Shown piece by piece: positions 58,975 through 64,000 of a stretch of 64,000 nt of DNA. Location of the stretch: the NCBI RefSeq assembly GCF_009862265.1, contig NZ_WWGX01000086.1, positions 1,836 to 65,835 of the forward strand, given 5' to 3'. A program made the translations under genes and the position numbers. This DNA is from Streptomyces sp. SID8352. GTDB taxonomy: Bacteria; Actinomycetota; Actinomycetes; Streptomycetales; Streptomycetaceae. Numbering within the stretch: position 1 is the first letter of the stretch; each line of letters starts with the position of its first letter. The notes beneath the pieces were generated by a model. That model did no database searches, was not told the origin of the DNA, and worked only from the letters and a program-made list of their open reading frames with translations.

Positions 58975-60756
58975 ATGGCAACGACCACACCAGCCGGTGT
59001 GCGGGCTCATGCCGAGCACGGGGGAGGCTCCGCCGGAGACGCTCCGATGTCGCACCGGCAGATCATGGAGGCGCTGTCCGGGCTGCTGCTCGGCATGTTC
59101 TGCGCCATCCTGTCCTCGACCATCGTCACCAACGCCCTGCCCGAGATCGTCTCGGACCTCGGCGGCGGCCAGAGCGCCTACACCTGGGTCGTCACCGCCT
59201 CGCTGCTGACGATGACCGCCTCCACCCCGCTCTGGGGCAAGCTCGCCGACCTGGTCAGCAAGAAGGCCCTGGTCCAGATAGCCCTCTGCGTCTTCGTCCT
59301 CGGCTCCGTCGTGGCCGGTCTGTCGCAGAACTCCGGCATGCTGATCGGCGCCCGCGCCATCCAGGGCCTCGGCGCCGGCGGTCTGGCCGCCCTGGCGCAG
59401 ATCATCATGGCCGCGATGATCTCCCCGCGCGAGCGGGGCCGCTACTCCGGCTACCTCGGCGCGACCTTCGCCGTCGCCACCGTCGGCGGCCCGCTGCTCG
59501 GCGGCGTCATCACCGACACGAGCTGGCTCGGCTGGCGCTGGTGCCTCTACGTCGGCGTGCCCTTCGCGATCATCGCCCTCGTCGTGCTGCAGAAGACCCT
59601 CCACCTGCCGGTCACCCGGCGCGCGGTCAAGGTCGACTGGGCGGGTGCCTTCTTCGTCACCGCCGCCGTCTCGCTGCTGCTGGTCTGGGTGACCTTCGCC
59701 GACGACAAGTACGCCTGGATGTCCTGGCAGACCGGTGCGATGGTCGGCGGTTCGCTCCTGCTCACCCTGGTCTTCCTCCTGGTCGAGACCCGCGCCGCGG
59801 AGCCGATCATCCCGCTGCGGCTGTTCCGCAACCGCACCATCACCCTGGCCTCGCTCGCCTCGCTGTTCGTCGGCATCGCGATGTTCGCCGGGACCGTCTA
59901 CTTCAGCCAGTACTTCCAGCTCGCCCGGGACAAGTCGCCGACCATGTCGGGCGTCATGACCATCCCGATGATCGGCGGCCTCTTCGTCTCCTCCACCGTC
60001 TCCGGTGTGATCATCACCCGGACCGGCCGGTGGAAGGGCTGGCTGCTGGCCGGCGGCGTCCTGCTCACCGCGGGCCTCGGCCTGCTGAGCGGCCTGCGCT
60101 ACGACACCCCGTACTGGCACATCGGCGTCTTCATGGCGCTGATGGGCCTCGGCGTCGGCATGATGATGCAGAACCTCGTGCTCTGCACCCAGAACCAGGT
60201 GGCCCCGGAGGACCTGGGCGCCGCCTCCTCCGTGGTGACCTTCTTCCGGTCCCTCGGCGGCGCGGTCGGCGTCTCCGTGCTCGGCTCGGTCATGGCCGGC
60301 CGGATCAGCGGCTACGCCAAGGACACCATCGGGCAGCTCAGCCCCGAGGACCAGGCCGCCGCCGCCCGGGCCGCCGGCAGCGGCACCATCCCCGACATGG
60401 ACCTGCTGCCCCCGCCCATCCGCACCTGGCTGGAGAGCGCCTACGGGCACGGCATCGCCGACATCTTCCTGTACGTGGCGCCGGTCGCCGCCCTCGGCTT
60501 CGTCGTGACGCTGTTCATCAAGGAGGTCCCGCTGCGCACCACGGGCGCCCTCGCCCAGGCCGCCCAGGCCGCGGCGGAGGGCTCCGCCCCCGGGGCGCCG
60601 GTCCCGGCCGGGGCCGTGCGGGCCGCCGAACGGACCGCTGGGGGCGCGCCCTCGGCCACCGCCGCCGAGGGGGCCGCGGACGGCAGCGACACGCCGGACG
60701 CGCACTCGGCCGCGGGCTCCCGCTCGGCCACGGGCGCCGACGGGGCGTCGGGCTAG
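58975..60756 (+). CDS. MFS multidrug exporter, 14-TM DHA2 (EmrB/QacA) family
   Basis: 593 residues. 14 predicted transmembrane segments; motif A (LWGKLADLVSKK) after TM2 and motif C region (GPLLGGVITD). Proton-coupled drug efflux is expected. The C-terminal 90 residues are a hydrophilic Ala/Gly/Ser-rich tail (PGAPVPAGAVRAAERTAGGA), unusual for the family. RBS AAGGAAG is 5 nt upstream; probably in one transcript with marR. Confidence 0.92.
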   Translation: MATTTPAGVRAHAEHGGGSAGDAPMSHRQIMEALSGLLLGMFCAILSSTIVTNALPEIVSDLGGGQSAYTWVVTASLLTMTASTPLWGKLADLVSKKALVQIALCVFVLGSVVAGLSQNSGMLIGARAIQGLGAGGLAALAQIIMAAMISPRERGRYSGYLGATFAVATVGGPLLGGVITDTSWLGWRWCLYVGVPFAIIALVVLQKTLHLPVTRRAVKVDWAGAFFVTAAVSLLLVWVTFADDKYAWMSWQTGAMVGGSLLLTLVFLLVETRAAEPIIPLRLFRNRTITLASLASLFVGIAMFAGTVYFSQYFQLARDKSPTMSGVMTIPMIGGLFVSSTVSGVIITRTGRWKGWLLAGGVLLTAGLGLLSGLRYDTPYWHIGVFMALMGLGVGMMMQNLVLCTQNQVAPEDLGAASSVVTFFRSLGGAVGVSVLGSVMAGRISGYAKDTIGQLSPEDQAAAARAAGSGTIPDMDLLPPPIRTWLESAYGHGIADIFLYVAPVAALGFVVTLFIKEVPLRTTGALAQAAQAAAEGSAPGAPVPAGAVRAAERTAGGAPSATAAEGAADGSDTPDAHSAAGSRSATGADGASG

Positions 60757-60886
60757 GGTCGTTCGTTCGGATCGGGCCGGACCCCGCGAGCCCGGCATGG
60801 TCCACACGAGAGGCCCCAGCGGCCTCGCCACGGAACACCCGCCGCCGCCCCCGAGGGCGGCGGCGGACCCGTACCGTCCGGAAAGC

Positions 60887-61054
60887 CGGTCCCGGCGGTG
60901 CGACCGTCAGAAGGGCCGGTCCTGGCGGTGCAGACCGTCCGGAGGGACCGGTCCCGGCGGTGCGGGCCGTCCGGAGGGCCCGGACCCGGCGGTGCAGACC
61001 GTCCGGAGGAACCGGACCCGGCGGTGCGGGCCGCCGGAGTCAGTGTCGGCGGTG
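60887..61054. repeat. 32-bp tandem repeat, about 5 copies
   Basis: Unit of the form GGTGCRGRCCGTCCGGAGGR then CCGGACCCGGC; copies end at 60900, 60930, 60962, 60994, 61026 and 61054. It runs into the last codons of the GAF-ANTAR gene and shapes its PHRRH C-terminus. Confidence 0.85.
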
Positions 61055-61750
61055 CGGGCCGCCGGAGGAGGTCCGGGCCACCAGCTCGCCGCACAGGTCG
61101 CGCAGCTTGGTGTTGGAGTGCTGCGAGGCCCGGCGCAGCCGCTCCATGGCCCGGTCGGCGTCGACCCGCTCCCGGGCCATGACGATGCCCACCGCCTGGT
61201 CGATCACGCTGCGGGAGAGCAGCGCGGTGCGGGCGTCCGCCGCGGAGGAGCGGCAGCCCTCGATGCGCAGCGTCTCGTTGACCGCGTGGGCGGCCCGGGA
61301 CGCGAAGACCCGGGCCGCCTCCTGCCCGCCGCCGAGCGAACCGGGAGCGGTGCCGTAGAAGTTGAGCGCCGCGCCCGCGCCGCCCTCCACCGGCAGCGGC
61401 AACGCCAGCACGCAGCGCACCCCGGTGCCCAGCGCGTAGCGCGTGTAGTCCGGCCAGCGCGTCTCGGTCCTCAGGTCGGGGGCGTACTGGGCGTGTCCGG
61501 TCAGGGCTGCGTCGACGCAGGGCCCCGAGCCGTTCTCGTACTGCCGCAGGTCCAGGCCGGCGGGAAGGCCGGAGCTGCCCGCCAGGGTCAGCAGCCGGTC
61601 GGCGCGGCGCACGGTGACCGAGCAGGCGGCGGCGCCGGGCACCTCGCGCACCGCGCGGTCGGTCAGGTCCCGCAGCAGGGGGTCGAGGCCCTGCCCGCGC
61701 GCCAACGCCTGGTCGAGCGTCTCCGGGTTCTCAGGGGTCGAAGTGGTCAT
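61040..61750 (-). CDS. GAF-ANTAR domain protein (1)
   Basis: 236 residues from ATG 61750. N-terminal GAF sensor (SVTVRRADRLLTLAGSSGLP, GSGPCVDAALTG, GTGVRCVLALPLPVEGGAGA) and C-terminal ANTAR RNA-binding domain (SRSVIDQAVGIVMARERVDA, MERLRRASQHSNTKLRDLCG). ANTAR proteins act as antiterminators on two-stem RNAs. It lies 18 nt after a paralogue, same strand, so the two form an operon. The C-terminus is shaped by the flanking repeats. Confidence 0.88.
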   Translation of the reverse strand: MTTSTPENPETLDQALARGQGLDPLLRDLTDRAVREVPGAAACSVTVRRADRLLTLAGSSGLPAGLDLRQYENGSGPCVDAALTGHAQYAPDLRTETRWPDYTRYALGTGVRCVLALPLPVEGGAGAALNFYGTAPGSLGGGQEAARVFASRAAHAVNETLRIEGCRSSAADARTALLSRSVIDQAVGIVMARERVDADRAMERLRRASQHSNTKLRDLCGELVARTSSGGPHRRH

Positions 61751-61768
61751 GGCCCTACGGATATCCGC

Positions 61769-62518
61769 TCAGCGCTCGTTGACGCCCCGGCCCCCGGCGA
61801 CGGGGCCGGGCGGGCCGACGATCCGCCGGGCCAGGTCGCGGAGTTTGACGTTCTCCCGCTGGGACGCCTTCACCAGGGACTCGAAGGCACCGGCCGCGTC
61901 GATGTCCAGGCGCTCCATGAGGATGCCGGTGGCCTGGCCGATCAGGTCCCGGGTGCGCATGGCCTCGGTGAGCTGCTCGCGCACGGTCGCGGAGTCCAGG
62001 GCGAGGCTGACGTGCGCGGTGAACAGCCGCCCGATCCGGGTGGCGTCGTCGTCGAAGGCGCGCGGCTTGCGGGCGTACGCCGTCAGGACGGTCAGGCGGC
62101 GCTTGTCGGCGCGCAGCCGCAGGGCGAGGACCGAGCGCAGCCCGAGGCCCGCCAGGGCCCCGCCGTCGCCGTCGGCCGCGCTGTCCTCGATCCGCACCAC
62201 GGGCGCGGTCCACAGCCGGTCCCAGTCGGCGGGGTGCCAGTCGGCGGGGTGCCGTTCGGCGCCGGGCCGGGACTCGCCCGTGAACCGCACGAGATCGTCG
62301 GTCCAGGCGAGGGTGCGCAACCGTCTCCCGTGGTCGATCTCCAGGATGCCGGCATGGTCCGCCCCGGGCATCAGCCGCACGGCCAACTCGACCGCCGTGC
62401 GCAGGGTGTTGTCCGCGGTGCCGGTCTCGTGGAGCCGCCGGGCGGCGGCCGTCAGCGCCTCCGCCAGCTCGAAACCCACCGGAAAACGCGACAAATCATT
62501 GAATTCGGACGCAGCCAC
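61769..62518 (-). CDS. GAF-ANTAR domain protein (2)
   Basis: 249 residues from GTG 62518 (GAAGAGG 6 nt upstream); the ATG at 62536 is a possible alternative. GAF domain (ELAVRLMPGADHAGILEIDH, RLRTLAWTDDLVRFTG) and ANTAR domain (LTEAMRTRDLIGQATGILME, ESLVKASQRENVKLRDLARR). The WHPADWDR segment is a local duplication. First gene of the pair; paralogous to its neighbour. Confidence 0.87.
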   Translation of the reverse strand: MAASEFNDLSRFPVGFELAEALTAAARRLHETGTADNTLRTAVELAVRLMPGADHAGILEIDHGRRLRTLAWTDDLVRFTGESRPGAERHPADWHPADWDRLWTAPVVRIEDSAADGDGGALAGLGLRSVLALRLRADKRRLTVLTAYARKPRAFDDDATRIGRLFTAHVSLALDSATVREQLTEAMRTRDLIGQATGILMERLDIDAAGAFESLVKASQRENVKLRDLARRIVGPPGPVAGGRGVNER

Positions 62519-62702
62519 CACGAACCTCTTCGGCATGCGCGACCGCTCGGCCGCACGCAGGAGAGCTCCGCAGCACATTCCCGACTGCGAGCACAGGACG
62601 AACAGCACTCTAACTGCTCGGTTGCGCCGGGGTGACGCCCGGCCGACCGTCTCCGGGGCCGCTCCCCGCGCACCCGGGCGACCTGCCGGAGACGCCGCGC
62701 CC

Positions 62703-63305
62703 GTGCCGACGGCCCGGCCGCCCCGCGCCGACGGCGCGGCACTGCACACCGCGGCCAACACCCTTGTCCGGCAGGACGAGTCGCCGGACTCCGTCCGGCC
62801 CCGGCACCACGCGGTCCTGCTCACCCGGCGGTCCGGGCACGGCCCCCGGGGCTCGCCGCTGACCTGCGGGGTCGACGACGCGGGCCGCGTCGTGGCCGCC
62901 ACCTGCCCCGAGCGGGCCGAGACGTGCGACGCCCACCGGGACGAGCGGGTCGCGCCGGTCGTCCTCGGCGACGGGCGGAACGGCCTCCGGGTCCGGATCG
63001 ACGGCACGGCGGAGACCGTCGACGCGCCCGGCCCGTTCCGGCCGCCGGCGGAGTACTGCCGCGCCGTCGCCGGGGAGCGCCCCGACCGGGACGATTGCCG
63101 GCGGGCGCTGGTGGAGCGGGGCAGCTCCCTCATCCGGATCGCCCCCGGGCGCCGGGGCCCGGTCGCGACGGGGGCTTCCCGGCGCGGACGGCGGGGCGGG
63201 ACCGACGGGGCGGGACGGGGGCGGCTCCTCTCAGGGGGCGGCTCCTCTCTCGGGGGCGACTCCTCTCCGAGGGCGGCTCCTCGCCCGGTACGGGTCCTCG
63301 CCTGA
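62703..63305 (+). CDS. PPOX-class F420-dependent-type protein, divergent
   Basis: 200 residues from GTG 62703; third positions are strongly G/C, supporting a real gene. Alignment by eye with the TIGR03618-type family: HHAVLLTRRSGHGPRGSPLT (cofactor phosphate region), ERAETCDAHRDERVAPVVLG, LRVRIDGTAETVDAPGPFRP and EYCRAVAGERPDRDDCRRAL. Family members are F420- or FMN-binding split barrels that reduce small molecules. The C-terminal Gly/Ser/Arg tail is made by a 16-18 nt repeat (63220-63285). Start uncertain. Confidence 0.6.
   Translation: MPTARPPRADGAALHTAANTLVRQDESPDSVRPRHHAVLLTRRSGHGPRGSPLTCGVDDAGRVVAATCPERAETCDAHRDERVAPVVLGDGRNGLRVRIDGTAETVDAPGPFRPPAEYCRAVAGERPDRDDCRRALVERGSSLIRIAPGRRGPVATGASRRGRRGGTDGAGRGRLLSGGGSSLGGDSSPRAAPRPVRVLA
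63220..63285 (+). repeat. GGCGGCTCCTCTC repeat, 4 imperfect copies
   Basis: Units of 16-18 nt at the 3' end of the PPOX-like gene, giving a Ser/Gly/Arg tail (LLSGGGSSLGGDSSPRAAP). Confidence 0.75.
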
Positions 63306-63325
63306 GGGCGGCCCGGTGCCGTGCG

Positions 63326-64000
63326 TCAGGCGGGATCGGCCAGCGCCTCGATGCCGGCGATGAGCAGGTCGAGGGCGTACTCGAAGTCGCGGTCCAGGCG
63401 GTCCGCGTCGGTGCCGTCGGAAACGTCGGTGCCATCGGTGCCGTCGGAAACGTCGGTGCCGTCAGGGCAGTCCGCGCCCGCGCCGTCCCCCGGGGCGTTG
63501 CCGGTGCCGCGGTCCCGCACCGACGTCGCGACCGGGGCGCCCCGGAGGCACGCGCCCGGGGCCGCACCGACGTCCGTCGGGTGATCCGTCGCGGGGTCCG
63601 CTTCGATGTCCGGCGCGCGGACGCGGCCCTCGAAGGCGCCGTACCCGTGCACGAACCGCAGGACGGCCGTCGTCGCCCCGCTCACCCCCCGCTCGGGCAG
63701 CCCGGCGCGGCGCACCACCCGCCGGACCGCCCGGGAGAACGCCCGGGCGTGGGGTCCGGGGGCGGGGTGCGCGCCGATCAGGCCGGGCAGCCAGGGGTGG
63801 CGGACCAGCATCGCGCGGTTCTCCCGGGCCAGCAGGCGCAGTTGGTCCCGCCAGTCCCCCTCGGTGTCCCCGTCGTCGGCGGGGAGACGCGGTTCACCGT
63901 GGACCGCGTCCAGGGCGAGGGCCAGGAGGTCGTCCTTGGTGTCGACGTACCAGTAGACGGACATCGCCGTGACGTCCAGTTCGGCCGCGAGGCGGCGCAT
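63326..64000 (-). CDS. TetR-family transcriptional regulator, N-terminus beyond window
   Basis: At least 224 residues; the coding frame continues past 64000. The HTH second helix and start of the ligand domain are visible (MRRLAAELDVTAMSVYWYVD), followed by the TetR_C-type domain (WRDQLRLLARENRAMLVRHP, VLRFVHGYGAFEGRV). A low-complexity insertion (GTDVSDGTDGTDVSDGTDAD) precedes the final helix. The Met at 64000 is internal to the HTH, so it is not the true start. Confidence 0.85.
   Translation of the reverse strand: MRRLAAELDVTAMSVYWYVDTKDDLLALALDAVHGEPRLPADDGDTEGDWRDQLRLLARENRAMLVRHPWLPGLIGAHPAPGPHARAFSRAVRRVVRRAGLPERGVSGATTAVLRFVHGYGAFEGRVRAPDIEADPATDHPTDVGAAPGACLRGAPVATSVRDRGTGNAPGDGAGADCPDGTDVSDGTDGTDVSDGTDADRLDRDFEYALDLLIAGIEALADPA

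Overview
The window reads as a chromosomal core segment of a Streptomyces. Evidence: very high GC with G/C-filled third codon positions, many GTG starts, a 68-residue MerR-like developmental regulator identical in length and layout to BldC, an Lsr2-type nucleoid protein, SigF/SigB-family spore and stress sigma factors in tandem, two GAF-ANTAR proteins and a DmdR-type iron box. From memory, the gene order (DEAD helicase, hrpA, bldC, vdh, purM-purF, purSQL, lsrL, purC, purD, dnaX, upp, tadA, two sigma genes) matches the SCO4096 to SCO4024 neighbourhood of S. coelicolor; I could not check this by alignment.

Layout. 0-5 kb: a DEAD-box helicase cut by the window edge, a lipoprotein, a small zincin and a membrane phosphoesterase. 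5.2-9.9 kb: a tRNA Glu-Asp-Phe cluster, the DEAH helicase HrpA and a second identical tRNA-Asp. 10-14 kb: bldC and valine dehydrogenase. 14-22 kb: purine genes purM, purF and the coupled purS-purQ-purL, interrupted by a two-META-domain lipoprotein and a sterol-carrier-type protein. 22-28 kb: lsrL, tRNA-Gly genes and a four-gene ABC transporter/two-component operon lying between two tRNA-Gly(GCC) genes. 28-39 kb: purC, an N,N-dimethylformamidase-like protein, a degenerate M48-type membrane protein, purD, dnaX and the SRP RNA. 39.2-41.3 kb: a small variable-looking region beside a tRNA-Ser, holding an ARMT1-type phosphatase gene and a decayed type I-E CRISPR remnant without cas genes. 41.3-48.4 kb: carbonic anhydrase with two ArsR regulators, a GAF-PP2C phosphatase facing an anti-sigma-type ATPase, a cupin/SDR pair diverging from an iron-boxed siderophore-interacting protein, and a HhH-GPD repair protein. 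49-58 kb: small membrane proteins, upp, tadA with its partner, tRNA-Ser(CGA), and two sigma factors. 58-64 kb: a MarR-regulated drug exporter, a tandem GAF-ANTAR pair, a divergent F420/PPOX-type gene and a truncated TetR gene.

How the genes fit together. Seven purine steps are encoded (PurF, PurM, PurS/Q/L, PurC, PurD) and upp adds uracil salvage. bldC, lsrL, sigF and the second sigma gene make this a development-related block. The phosphatase/ATPase pair could feed a partner-switching system for SigB-family sigma factors, but the actual partners are not shown by the sequence.

No obvious biosynthetic cluster, prophage, insertion sequence or complete CRISPR/defence system is present. The most unusual signals are a tRNA-Gly(UCC) whose D- and T-arms depart from the elongator consensus, the CRISPR remnant with two overlapping repeats, a conserved-looking M48-like protein without its zinc motif, and several perfect inverted repeats in front of regulatory genes. 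Large GC-rich gene-free stretches carry short tandem repeats.
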